From an uncultured Flavobacteriaceae bacterium (GTDB lineage: Bacteria; Bacteroidota; Bacteroidia; Flavobacteriales; Flavobacteriaceae), in NCBI GenBank assembly GCA_934675205.1, contig CAKUPQ010000001.1, forward strand, positions 620,001-684,000: a DNA stretch of 64,000 nucleotides, written 5' to 3'. Positions within the stretch are counted from its first letter, which is position 1; each line of letters opens with the position of its first letter. A program made the translations under genes and the position numbers. The notes beneath the pieces are model-generated. The model was not told where the DNA came from and did not search any database. It worked only from the letters and a program-made list of their open reading frames with translations. Of this stretch, positions 49,903 to 57,708 are shown piece after piece.

Positions 49903-51432
49903 CTATTCCCATTCTATGGTTGCAGGTGGTTTTGAGCTGATATCATACACAACCCTGTTTACTCCCTTGACTTTGTTGATGATTTCGTTGGATATTTTCA
50001 TCAGAAATTCATACGGAAGATGTACCCAATCTGCCGTCATTCCGTCTGTGGATTCCACAGCACGAAGTGCCACAACTTTTTCATACGTACGTTCATCTCC
50101 CATTACCCCCACACTGTTTACAGGCAATAAAATCGCTCCTGCCTGCCACACTTTATTATATAATCCGTTTTCTTTGAGTCCGTTTATGAAAATGGAATCC
50201 ACTTCCTGTAAAATTTGTACTTTTTCGGGAGTAATATCTCCCAAAATACGGATTGCCAATCCCGGTCCGGGGAACGGGTGTCTTCCCAAAAGCTCATCAT
50301 CAATTCCTAATGTTTTTCCTACTCTGCGAACTTCGTCTTTGAACAACATTCGCAAAGGTTCAACAATTTTGAGCTTCATAAAATCGGGTAATCCTCCCAC
50401 ATTGTGATGCGATTTAATCGTAGCTGACGGTCCTTTTACCGAAACCGATTCGATTACATCGGGATAAATCGTTCCTTGTGCCAACCATTTTACATCTTCT
50501 ATCAAATGTGATTCATCGTCAAAAACTTCGATGAAAACTCTACCAATCGTTTTACGTTTTGTTTCAGGGTCGTCAATTCCTGCCAGTTCGGACAAAAACC
50601 TGTCCGAAGCATCAACACCTTTTACATTCAGACCCATTCCCTTGTATTGGTCAAGCACATTCTGAAATTCATTCTTACGCAAAAGTCCGTTATTGACGAA
50701 AATGCAGTATAAATTTTTTCCGATTGCTTTGTTCAGAAGTACAGCCGCAACAGTCGAATCCACTCCTCCCGAAAGCCCTAAAACGACTTTATCGTCTTGG
50801 ATTTTTTCCTTTAATTCTTTTACGATAGTATCCACAAACGAATCTGAAGTCCAGACCTGCGGAACTTCCGCAATTTTTACCAAGAAATTTTCCAGCATTT
50901 TCTTTCCGTCTGTCGAATGGTACACTTCAGGGTGGAATTGAATCGCATAAGTCGTTTCTCCCTCAATTCTGTAAGCTGCGTTTTCAACATCTTTGGTCGA
51001 TGCTAAACGGATTCCGTTTGTTGGTAATTGCTTAATCGTATCGGAATGGCTCATCCAAACCTGACTTCCGATAGTAACTCCCTCAAAAAATAATTCGTTT
51101 TCTTTGATGTACGAAAGATTAGCTCTTCCGTATTCACGAATGTTGGACGGAGCAACTTCTCCACCTGAAAAATGAGCTAAATATTGAGCTCCGTAGCAAA
51201 CAGCCAAAAGTGGTTTTTTACCTCGGATTTCCGACAAATCGGGATGTGGAGCATCTTCTGCTCTTACCGAAAACGGACTTCCCGACAAGATAACTGCCTT
51301 GTAAGAAGACAAATCTTTCGGAGGATTATTATACGGAAAAATCTCGCAGAAAATATTTAACTCTCTGACTCTACGGGCAATAAGCTGTGTGTATTGCGAA
51401 CCGAAATCTAAAATAAGTACATTGTGTTGCAT
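49903..51432 (-). CDS. guaA: GMP synthase (glutamine-hydrolysing)
   Basis: 509 residues, full length. The class I glutamine amidotransferase domain comes first: [17 protein letters not shown] at residues 8-24, the nucleophile cysteine in [12 protein letters not shown], and the His-Glu of QFHPEVYHS. The ATP-pyrophosphatase domain follows with the P-loop [15 protein letters not shown]. The dimerisation domain ends with the invariant C-terminal KPPATIEWE. It converts XMP to GMP. A -7 box five bases from the ATG indicates a leaderless message. Confidence 0.96.
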   Translation of the reverse strand: MQHNVLILDFGSQYTQLIARRVRELNIFCEIFPYNNPPKDLSSYKAVILSGSPFSVRAEDAPHPDLSEIRGKKPLLAVCYGAQYLAHFSGGEVAPSNIREYGRANLSYIKENELFFEGVTIGSQVWMSHSDTIKQLPTNGIRLASTKDVENAAYRIEGETTYAIQFHPEVYHSTDGKKMLENFLVKIAEVPQVWTSDSFVDTIVKELKEKIQDDKVVLGLSGGVDSTVAAVLLNKAIGKNLYCIFVNNGLLRKNEFQNVLDQYKGMGLNVKGVDASDRFLSELAGIDDPETKRKTIGRVFIEVFDDESHLIEDVKWLAQGTIYPDVIESVSVKGPSATIKSHHNVGGLPDFMKLKIVEPLRMLFKDEVRRVGKTLGIDDELLGRHPFPGPGLAIRILGDITPEKVQILQEVDSIFINGLKENGLYNKVWQAGAILLPVNSVGVMGDERTYEKVVALRAVESTDGMTADWVHLPYEFLMKISNEIINKVKGVNRVVYDISSKPPATIEWE

Positions 51433-51437
51433 AGGTG

Positions 51438-51445
51438 CAAAAGTA
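51438..51445 (-). promoter_or_regulatory. -7 promoter box of guaA (leaderless spacing)
   Basis: TACTTTTG on the minus strand, five bases from the guaA ATG. Confidence 0.55.
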
Positions 51446-51461
51446 GTTATTTTTTATTTAT

Positions 51462-51479
51462 CTGTCTGCCGACAGACGG
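51462..51479. repeat. Intergenic copy of the CTGTCTGCCGACAG palindrome
   Basis: CTGTC-TGCC-GACAG at 51462-51475 and flanking bases match the 20-bp palindrome in the tRNA-Arg fragments (38 kb) and the MocR-type gene (20.7 kb). It lies between guaA and tRNA-His. Confidence 0.7.
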
Positions 51480-51503
51480 AAAGTTTTGGAGTTTTTGGAA
51501 TAA

Positions 51504-51532
51504 AAAAAGCGACTTTTTAAAAGTCGCTTTTT
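51504..51532 (-). terminator. Terminator of the tRNA-His transcript
   Basis: Arms GCGACTTTT (51509-51517) and AAAAGTCGC (51519-51527), extended by A/T pairs, with T-runs on both sides. It lies directly after the tRNA 3' end. Confidence 0.85.
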
Positions 51533-51533
51533 G

Positions 51534-51608
<75 letters not shown>

Positions 51609-51661
51609 GTTTTCTCTTTTGAGAGTGCAAATATACACAAAAGTTTTCAGTTGCAAAATTT

Positions 51662-52378
51662 TTATATCAAATCTGACAAACTATTTACAGCTGCATACCG
51701 TTCAACTGTAAAGCCCTCCGCATATTCTACTCCTATCAACCGTCCTAAATCTTTGGCTCTGTATTCGATGCTTTCCTGAAAGTTTTTAGTAGCAATCGGA
51801 GTTACGGGTTCATTGGAATCAGGTTTGAAAAACTGTGAATCATACGCAAAAACGGCTTCTAACTTTTTGTCCATAAAACCCGAAATATCAACCACAAAAT
51901 CGGGTTCGATATTTTTCCATTGAATGTAATGATAGACCACTTTGGGTCTGTGAGCTTCCTGTTTTTCTCCGTTCAGTTCGGTTTCAATCATTCGCAATCC
52001 CGATAAAAAACAAGCGTCAGAAACCAAACTACTCCCTTTCGGGTGGTCAATATGTCGGTCATCAACCGCATTACAAATCACGATTTCGGGTTGGTATTTG
52101 CGAATCATTTTGATAACTTCCAACTGATGTTTTTCGTCATTTACGAAAAAACCATCTCTGAATTTTAGGTTTTCCCGAGCGGAAACCCCTAATATTTCAG
52201 AGGCTTTGGCTGCTTCCTGATAGCGTTTTTCGACTGAACCACGAGTCCCTAATTCTCCCTGTGTCAAATCGACAATTCCGACTTTTTTGCCTAAAGAAAT
52301 TTCTTTGGCTAAAGTTCCCGAACAACCCAATTCCACATCGTCAGGGTGTGCTCCGAATGCTAATATATCTAATTTCAT
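51662..52378 (-). CDS. bshB1: Bacillithiol biosynthesis deacetylase BshB1
   Basis: 238 residues of the cytoplasmic PIG-L type. The zinc motif is FGAHPDDVELGC at residues 8-19, and the third ligand region is DDRHIDHPKGSSLV. BshB1 removes the acetyl group from GlcNAc-malate in bacillithiol synthesis, a thiol made in Firmicutes and Bacteroidota. The length and the VDLTQGELGTRGSVEKRYQE segment agree with BshB1 rather than the large PIG-L protein at the window start. It is the last gene of a minus-strand run after isochorismate synthase. Confidence 0.92.
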   Translation of the reverse strand: MKLDILAFGAHPDDVELGCSGTLAKEISLGKKVGIVDLTQGELGTRGSVEKRYQEAAKASEILGVSARENLKFRDGFFVNDEKHQLEVIKMIRKYQPEIVICNAVDDRHIDHPKGSSLVSDACFLSGLRMIETELNGEKQEAHRPKVVYHYIQWKNIEPDFVVDISGFMDKKLEAVFAYDSQFFKPDSNEPVTPIATKNFQESIEYRAKDLGRLIGVEYAEGFTVERYAAVNSLSDLI

Positions 52379-52419
52379 TTTTTTAAGTTATGAGGTTTTT
52401 TTCGATTCTTTTTGATTTT

Positions 52420-53472
52420 TTAGCTACTATAATCAAACAGGCTTTTCATAGTAACCGACTTATTTACAGTTTCAAAAAATTCCTTTTCGGGATGGCTGTC
52501 TTTTGTGATTCCGCAACCGATATAAAAACTTACTTTTTGGTTTTCGATTTCCATACAACGCAGATTTACATATAATTCCGTAACATTATTTATATTCAAT
52601 TCTCCCAAAAAACCCGAATAAAAACGTCTGTTATATCCTTCGTTTTTTAAGATAAATTTTTTAGCCAAATCTTTCGGAAATCCGCAAACTGCTGGAGTCG
52701 GGTGTAATTTTTTTACGATTTTTTCCAAAGAAAAACCGTTTTTCAAATGCGATTTTATATCCGTTCGGATATGCAAAAGCGTTCCTGCTTGTGAGGTAAA
52801 AGGGGCTGAAAGTTCAATGTTATCGGATTCCGATTTTAAGTTTTCTACAATAAAATCGGTTACAAATTGCTGTTCCTGTTTTTCTTTTTCCTGCCAAATC
52901 ACATTGGTTTTTCCTTCAAATTTTTGTGTTCCTGCATAAGCCATTGTCTGCAATTCATTTCCACTAACAGAAAGCAATTTTTCGGGAGTCGCTCCCAACC
53001 AAAATCCGATTTCGGGAGCATAAAAACAATACCGAAAAGCTGTCGGATATTTGTAAAACATTCTTTGAAAAAGCTCAAAAACATTCAGATTATAAGGAAA
53101 AAAATCTTCTTTTCGAGAAGCTACAATTTTGCTTATCTGCCCTTTTTCGATTTCTAAAACCATCTTTTTTATTAATTCTTCAAAACGGAATTTATCTGAA
53201 TCAGAATACGGAAAATCTATGATTTTGTTTTCTTCAAAAGATGGTTTTTCATTCCATTGTTCCTGAACGAAATCCGACTTGTCAAACGGAATGAAAACTG
53301 ATTTTTGAGAATCGTCAAAAGGAGCGAATACAAATCCGCTTTGAGAAAAATCCTCTAAATAATTCAAGCCAATATTTTTTTGAAAAACTCCGTTTACCTC
53401 AACCGAATTAGGTTTTGCATATATTGCAAAAGGTAATTTTTCCGAAAGGCTTTCTTGAATTCGTTTAAGCAT
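52420..53472 (-). CDS. menF: Isochorismate synthase (chorismate-binding enzyme)
   Basis: 350 residues of the chorismate-utilising (anthranilate/isochorismate synthase) family. The active-site segments are GFWLGATPEKLLS, ELSAPFTSQAGTLLHIRTDI, LHPTPAVCGFPKDLAKKFI and FYSGFLGELN. The MenF/EntC lineage is supported by the overall shortness and the HPTPAVCGFP motif. It supplies isochorismate for menaquinone. The neighbouring hotdog thioesterase 12 bp upstream fits a MenI-like DHNA-CoA hydrolase, which would put two menaquinone steps in one operon. Confidence 0.88.
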   Translation of the reverse strand: MLKRIQESLSEKLPFAIYAKPNSVEVNGVFQKNIGLNYLEDFSQSGFVFAPFDDSQKSVFIPFDKSDFVQEQWNEKPSFEENKIIDFPYSDSDKFRFEELIKKMVLEIEKGQISKIVASRKEDFFPYNLNVFELFQRMFYKYPTAFRYCFYAPEIGFWLGATPEKLLSVSGNELQTMAYAGTQKFEGKTNVIWQEKEKQEQQFVTDFIVENLKSESDNIELSAPFTSQAGTLLHIRTDIKSHLKNGFSLEKIVKKLHPTPAVCGFPKDLAKKFILKNEGYNRRFYSGFLGELNINNVTELYVNLRCMEIENQKVSFYIGCGITKDSHPEKEFFETVNKSVTMKSLFDYSS

Positions 53473-53484
53473 TTTTAAGCAAAT

Positions 53485-53910
53485 TTATGCGTTTTTAGGC
53501 AAAACAATATTGGTCAGTTTACAAAGTGAAATCAGATTGTCGTTTTCATCTGTGATTTTTATTTCCCATAAATGAAGCGTTCTCCCTTTGTGGATAATTT
53601 TTGCCGTAGCAAAAACAGTTCCCTCTTTTTTGCTTTTCAGATGATTGGCAGAAATTTCAATTCCCCTGACTTCATACTTGGAAACATCAATAAACATAAG
53701 CGATGCCGCACTTCCGACACTTTCTGCCAAGGCAACCGATGCTCCTCCGTGTAACAATCCCATTGGTTGATGAACCCTCGGATTTACAGGCATTTTGGCT
53801 TTGAGATAATCTTCTCCAACCTCTGTAAACTCTATTTCTAAAGTTTCCATCAGCGTATTTTTGCAAATCTGTTTTCCGAACTCTAAAAAATTTTCTTTGG
53901 TGAAATTCAT
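53485..53910 (-). CDS. Hotdog-fold thioesterase (PaaI/MenI-like)
   Basis: 141 residues. The hotdog signature is VHQPMGLLHGGASVALAESVGS with the active-site GG and Glu. PaaI-type enzymes hydrolyse aryl-CoA thioesters, and the subset next to men genes hydrolyses 1,4-dihydroxy-2-naphthoyl-CoA. The gap to the isochorismate synthase gene is 12 bp and to the CoA-transferase gene 3 bp, so all belong to one transcript. A role in menaquinone (MenI) is favoured by position but not proved. Confidence 0.88.
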   Translation of the reverse strand: MNFTKENFLEFGKQICKNTLMETLEIEFTEVGEDYLKAKMPVNPRVHQPMGLLHGGASVALAESVGSAASLMFIDVSKYEVRGIEISANHLKSKKEGTVFATAKIIHKGRTLHLWEIKITDENDNLISLCKLTNIVLPKNA

Positions 53911-53913
53911 AGT

Positions 53914-54573
53914 TTAGTCAATTTGCATTTCGGGAATTTCTCCTTCGATAATTAAATCCGCTTCGGTTGCCTTAATAATATCTTCGACAGAAACACCCGG
54001 AGCTCTTTCCAACAGTTTAAAACCCTTGTCGGTAATTTCCAAAACAGCCAATTCGGTAACCACTTTTTTCACGCATTGTACTCCCGTAAGCGGCAATGTA
54101 CATTTTTTCAGGATTTTAGACTCTCCTGCCTTGTTTACGTGCATCATTGCTACGATAATATTTTCGGCAGAAGCTACTAGATCCATAGCTCCTCCCATTC
54201 CTTTAACCATTTTTCCCGGAATTTTCCAGTTGGCAATATCTCCGTTTTCCGAAACTTCCATAGCTCCTAAAATGGTTAAATCCACGTGCTTTCCACGAAT
54301 CATTCCGAAACTTGTGGCAGAATCAAAAAAACTTGCTCCTTTCAGTGTAGTAATCGTCTGTTTTCCTGCATTGATAAGGTCTGCATCTTCTTCTCCCTCA
54401 TACGGAAAAGGTCCCATTCCGAGTACTCCGTTTTCACTCTGAAACTCCACATCAATTCCCTCGGGAATATAATTGGCAACCAAAGTCGGAATTCCGATTC
54501 CGAGATTTACAAAATATCCGTCTTTCAACTCTTTTGCAATGCGTTTTGCAATTCCTGTTTTATCTAAAGCCAT
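53914..54573 (-). CDS. 3-oxoacid CoA-transferase subunit B
   Basis: 219 residues of the CoA-transferase I family, subunit B. The catalytic glutamate is in the SENGVLGMGP motif, and LGIGIPTLVANYIPEG and GAMEVSENGDIANWKIPGKMVKGMGGAMDLV (in parts) are family markers. With subunit A it transfers CoA between succinyl-CoA and acetoacetate (SCOT/ScoAB type). The upstream subunit A gene ends 2 bp before this start. Confidence 0.92.
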   Translation of the reverse strand: MALDKTGIAKRIAKELKDGYFVNLGIGIPTLVANYIPEGIDVEFQSENGVLGMGPFPYEGEEDADLINAGKQTITTLKGASFFDSATSFGMIRGKHVDLTILGAMEVSENGDIANWKIPGKMVKGMGGAMDLVASAENIIVAMMHVNKAGESKILKKCTLPLTGVQCVKKVVTELAVLEITDKGFKLLERAPGVSVEDIIKATEADLIIEGEIPEMQID

Positions 54574-54575
54574 AA

Positions 54576-55277
54576 TTAATCTCTTTTTCTTACTGTTCTT
54601 TGTTCGATTCTCTTTTCGTATTTCTCTCCTTGGAAAATTCTCTGAACGAAAATTCCCGGAATATGAATCTGATTCGGGTCAAGTTCTCCTGCAGGGACTA
54701 ATTCTTCAACTTCTGCAATCGTGATTTTGCCTGCTCCACACATACACGGATTGAAGTTTCTTGCAGTTCCCTTGAAAATCAGATTTCCTGCTTCATCTCC
54801 TTTCCAGGCTTTGACAATCGAAAAATCTGCCTCAAAAGCATATTCCAGAATATGTGGTTTTCCGTTAAAAATTTTGACTTCTTTTCCCTCTGCTACTTCT
54901 GTTCCGTAACCTGCAGGAGTGTAAAAGGCAGGGATTCCGGCTTGTGCAGCTCTGCATTTTTCGGCCAAAGTTCCCTGTGGAGTAAGCTCAACCTCAAGTT
55001 CTCCGCTTAACATCTGACGTTCAAATTCTGCGTTTTCTCCCACATACGAAGAAATCATTTTTTTGATTTGTCTTTTGTGTAACAGCAATCCCAATCCGAA
55101 GTCGTCAACTCCCGCATTATTGGAAATACAAGTCAAATCCTTTACGTTTTTACGAACAAGTTCCGCAATCGAATTTTCAGGGATTCCGCAAAGTCCGAAA
55201 CCTCCGAGCATAATGGTCATCGAATCTTCGATTCCCTCAAGTGCCTGCCCGACCGAATTTACTTTTTTATTTATCAT
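54576..55277 (-). CDS. 3-oxoacid CoA-transferase subunit A
   Basis: 233 residues. The family N-terminal glycine-rich motif [15 protein letters not shown] and the later [27 protein letters not shown] and [14 protein letters not shown] mark subunit A. It forms the heterotetramer with the next gene. Ketone-body degradation or short-chain acid interconversion is the expected role. It is the promoter-proximal gene of a five-gene run ending at bshB1. Confidence 0.92.
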   Translation of the reverse strand: MINKKVNSVGQALEGIEDSMTIMLGGFGLCGIPENSIAELVRKNVKDLTCISNNAGVDDFGLGLLLHKRQIKKMISSYVGENAEFERQMLSGELEVELTPQGTLAEKCRAAQAGIPAFYTPAGYGTEVAEGKEVKIFNGKPHILEYAFEADFSIVKAWKGDEAGNLIFKGTARNFNPCMCGAGKITIAEVEELVPAGELDPNQIHIPGIFVQRIFQGEKYEKRIEQRTVRKRD

Positions 55278-55437
55278 AATTAGGTGTAATTTGTTTCAGC
55301 CTATAAAATTAGCATTTTTTTTCAGGATTTCTTCTGTAAAAATATTTTATTAACCTATTATGCGTTTGGCTAACCCGATGCAACAGCTGCGGATTAAGCA
55401 TAGTTAAGTGTTACGCACTTTGAGTAATTCAAAGTTT

Positions 55438-56526
55438 TCAATATTCAAAAGGCAATCTTAATTGAATACTTATGCTTTTTCTTTCGGGAGTATCTTCTTT
55501 TTTGGGTTCGTTGTTTTTTATGGATAATCCGATGAGTCGAATTTTTGAATCAAGCGGAATCAGCTCAAGTAATTCAAAAGCGGTTTTGTTCAGCAATTCA
55601 AAACTATCAATATAAGAAGGCAATGTTTTGCTCTTGGATATAATCTGAAAATCACTGTATTTTGCTTTTAGCGTAATTGTTTTTCCTTTAAACTGTGCGT
55701 TTTTGATTCTCTTAAAAAGATCGTCAATAACAAATTCTAATTCGTTTTGAAGAATTTCAGGTACATCGGTATCTTCTGAAAAAGTGGTTTCTGTTCCTAC
55801 CGATTTTCGGATTCGGTTTGGGTTTACAATTCGATTGTCGATTCCTCTGGCATTTAGGTAATACATTTTTCCTGACTTTCCGAAATGTTCGGTTAAGAAT
55901 TCTTCTGATTTTTGCTTTAAATCCAATCCGGTAAAAATTTCCATTTGGTGCATTTTTTCGGTTGTTTTTTTTCCGATTCCGAAAAAACGTTCGACTTTTA
56001 ATTGTTCCACAAATTTTTCTGCTCTTTTTGGGGTAATGACAAACATTCCGTTGGGTTTGTTGTAATCTGAAGCGATTTTAGCCAAAAACTTGTTGAACGA
56101 AATCCCGGCTGAAGCAGTAAGCTCTGTTGTTTTCCAAATTTTTTCCTTGATTTCTTTTGCTATATCCATAGCAAATTCCATATTCTTGTGGTTTTCGGTT
56201 ACGTCTAAAAAAGCCTCATCTAACGAAAGTGGCTCAACCAAATCGGTATATTCCAAAAAAATGGTGCGAATCTGATGGGAAACTTCCTTGTAAACCTTGA
56301 AACGAGTAGGGGCAAAGATGAGTTCAGGGCATTTTTTGATTGCCATTTGTGAAGACATAGCAGAATGAATTCCGAATTTTCGGGCTTCATAACTTGCGGC
56401 TGCTACCACTCCCCTTGGGCCAGGATAACCTACAACCAAAGGCTTTCCCCTAAAAGACGGATTGTCCCTTTGTTCGATAGATGCAAAAAAAGCATCCATA
56501 TCAATATGGATTATTTTTCTTGTCAA
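55438..56526 (-). CDS. dinB: DNA polymerase IV (Y family)
   Basis: 362 residues, full DinB length. The palm motif IHIDMDAFFASIEQRDNP starts the protein, YEARKFGIHSAMSS carries the steric-gate-adjacent residues, and LSLDEAFLDVTENH holds the two catalytic acidic residues. The fingers/thumb helix-hairpin-helix (KVERFFGIGKKTTEKM) and a little-finger domain follow. It is an error-prone translesion polymerase. The C-terminal tail (ISIQLRLPFEY) ends with a beta-clamp-binding-like QLRLPF motif. Confidence 0.94.
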   Translation of the reverse strand: MTRKIIHIDMDAFFASIEQRDNPSFRGKPLVVGYPGPRGVVAAASYEARKFGIHSAMSSQMAIKKCPELIFAPTRFKVYKEVSHQIRTIFLEYTDLVEPLSLDEAFLDVTENHKNMEFAMDIAKEIKEKIWKTTELTASAGISFNKFLAKIASDYNKPNGMFVITPKRAEKFVEQLKVERFFGIGKKTTEKMHQMEIFTGLDLKQKSEEFLTEHFGKSGKMYYLNARGIDNRIVNPNRIRKSVGTETTFSEDTDVPEILQNELEFVIDDLFKRIKNAQFKGKTITLKAKYSDFQIISKSKTLPSYIDSFELLNKTAFELLELIPLDSKIRLIGLSIKNNEPKKEDTPERKSISIQLRLPFEY

Positions 56527-56592
56527 AAGTTGATTTTTGGTTTAAATGTAAGCAAAATTTTACTGTTTTGACGAAAGTTGAATCAATGACAA

Positions 56593-56684
56593 AGCCCGTG
56601 TGAGGGATAGAAGTGGAAATCCTTTTATGTAGTGAAGCGGAATAAAAGATTGAAACGAATAGCCCGACCCGTAGGGGCACACCC
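56593..56684. repeat. GC-richer intergenic element of the AGCCCG...CGGGCT class
   Basis: A ~92-bp stretch that is GC-richer than its surroundings, with AGCCCGTGTGAGGGATAGAA at one end and AGCCCGACCCGTAGGGGCAC at the other, and an inner hairpin ATCCTTTTAT/ATAAAAGATT. I recall similar sequence as a widespread intergenic repeat in Flavobacteriia. It sits between dinB and tadA. It may form a structured RNA. Confidence 0.55.
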
Positions 56685-56689
56685 AAAAA

Positions 56690-57133
56690 TTATTTTCTTT
56701 TCTCCTGAAAAAACCGAAGCATCAATTCGGCACATTCGTCTTCTAAAACTCCGCTTTTTATAGTGGTTTTCGGATGAAGTTTCGTTTCCATAGCACGAAA
56801 ACCCCTTTGAGAATCGTTTGCTCCGAAAACAATTCGGTCAATCTGACTCCAATATAAGGCACCTGCACACATTTGGCAAGGTTCGAGAGTGACGTAAATC
56901 GTGCAACCTTTGAGGTATTTTCCTCCCAAGAAATGAGCGGCAGAAGTGATTGCCTGCATTTCTGCATGTGCCGTTACGTCATTCAGAAGTTCGGTAAGAT
57001 TGTGCGATTTCGAAATAATCTGATTGTTAATCACAACCACTGCCCCAACAGGAATTTCGCCTTTGTCAAAAGCATTTTGTGCTTCCAACAAGGCTTTTTT
57101 CATAAAATATTCGTCTGAAAAGATGTTTTGCAT
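56690..57133 (-). CDS. tadA: tRNA-specific adenosine deaminase (TadA-like)
   Basis: 147 residues of the cytidine/deoxycytidylate deaminase fold. The zinc motifs are TAHAEMQAI (HAE) and TLEPCQMCAGALYW (PCxxC), with the upstream FDKGEIPVGAVVV strand. TadA converts A34 to inosine in tRNA-Arg(ACG). The start at 57133 is the natural N-terminus. A guanine deaminase is less likely because of the length and the HAEM form. Confidence 0.92.
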   Translation of the reverse strand: MQNIFSDEYFMKKALLEAQNAFDKGEIPVGAVVVINNQIISKSHNLTELLNDVTAHAEMQAITSAAHFLGGKYLKGCTIYVTLEPCQMCAGALYWSQIDRIVFGANDSQRGFRAMETKLHPKTTIKSGVLEDECAELMLRFFQEKRK

Positions 57134-57148
57134 ATTGAATTATGGCTG

Positions 57149-57238
57149 TTTCACAGAGATTCACAGAGAAACGCAAAGATACACAGAGTTTTTAAAAGCG
57201 AAATATATATAAAATTTTCTCTGTGAATCTCTGTGAAA
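57149..57238. repeat. Intergenic hairpin with perfect 23-bp arms (CACAGAGA words)
   Basis: The left arm 57149-57171 and right arm 57216-57238 are exact inverse complements over 23 bp, built from two copies of a TCACAGAGA word. The 44-bp spacer holds a further partial copy (TACACAGAG), and a third, degenerate copy follows to 57260. Nothing coding is in it. It lies between tadA and the DksA-like gene. Confidence 0.85.
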
Positions 57239-57277
57239 ACTTTGAGAATCTCCGTGAAACAACTATAGTTTGAATAA

Positions 57278-57308
57278 AAAAAGCGAAACCTTGTTGATTT
57301 CGCTTTTT
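57278..57308 (-). terminator. Terminator after the DksA-like gene
   Basis: Arms AAAAAGCGAAA and TTTCGCTTTTT (57278-57288 and 57298-57308), with T-runs on both sides, 13 bp after the stop codon of the DksA-like gene. Confidence 0.8.
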
Positions 57309-57320
57309 AAAAGTAATGTT

Positions 57321-57701
57321 TTATTTCTGCATATTTTTTGCTTCGATGCTCATAGTAGCGTGAGGAACGAGTTTCAAACGTTCTTTGTTAATCAGCTGAC
57401 CTGTGATTCTGCAAACTCCGTAGGTTTTGTTTTCGATTCGTACGAGTGCATTTTTTAAATCACGTAAAAACTTTTCCTGACGGATGGCAAGTTGTGAGTT
57501 TGCCTCTTTGCTCATCGTTTCGCTACCTTCCTCAAAGGCTTTGAACGTAGGAGAAGTATCGTCTGTTCCGTTGTTCAAATCATTCATATAAGCACTTTTG
57601 ATAAGCTCCAAATCGCTTTGAGCTTTTTCTATTTTTTGTAAAATCAATTCTTTGAATTCTGCTAAATCGGCATCCGAATATCTTAGTCTTTCTTCTGTCA
57701 T
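57321..57701 (-). CDS. TraR/DksA-family protein without a complete zinc finger
   Basis: 126 residues. A long helical hairpin (RYSDADLAEFKELILQKIEKA with the acidic tip DDTSPTFKAFEEGSE) is followed by the globular domain. Only one of the four zinc cysteines remains (YGVCRITGQLINKERLKLVPHA), so the finger is degenerate. This form is common among Bacteroidota DksA-like proteins, as I recall. It should bind the RNA polymerase secondary channel and adjust rRNA/stress transcription with ppGpp. It is 7 bp after ileS, probably co-transcribed. Confidence 0.88.
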   Translation of the reverse strand: MTEERLRYSDADLAEFKELILQKIEKAQSDLELIKSAYMNDLNNGTDDTSPTFKAFEEGSETMSKEANSQLAIRQEKFLRDLKNALVRIENKTYGVCRITGQLINKERLKLVPHATMSIEAKNMQK

Positions 57702-57708
57702 AATTCAA

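Noticed and set aside
49733..50407. A 224-codon plus-strand open frame opposite the LysM gene and guaA.
   Set aside because: It lies antisense to two well-supported genes, has no family resemblance, and has a composition expected from the complementary strand of coding DNA.
57149..57260. CRISPR-like array in the CACAGAGA repeat region.
   Set aside because: The repeats are 8-12 bp words in inverted arrangement without regular spacers, and no cas genes are near.
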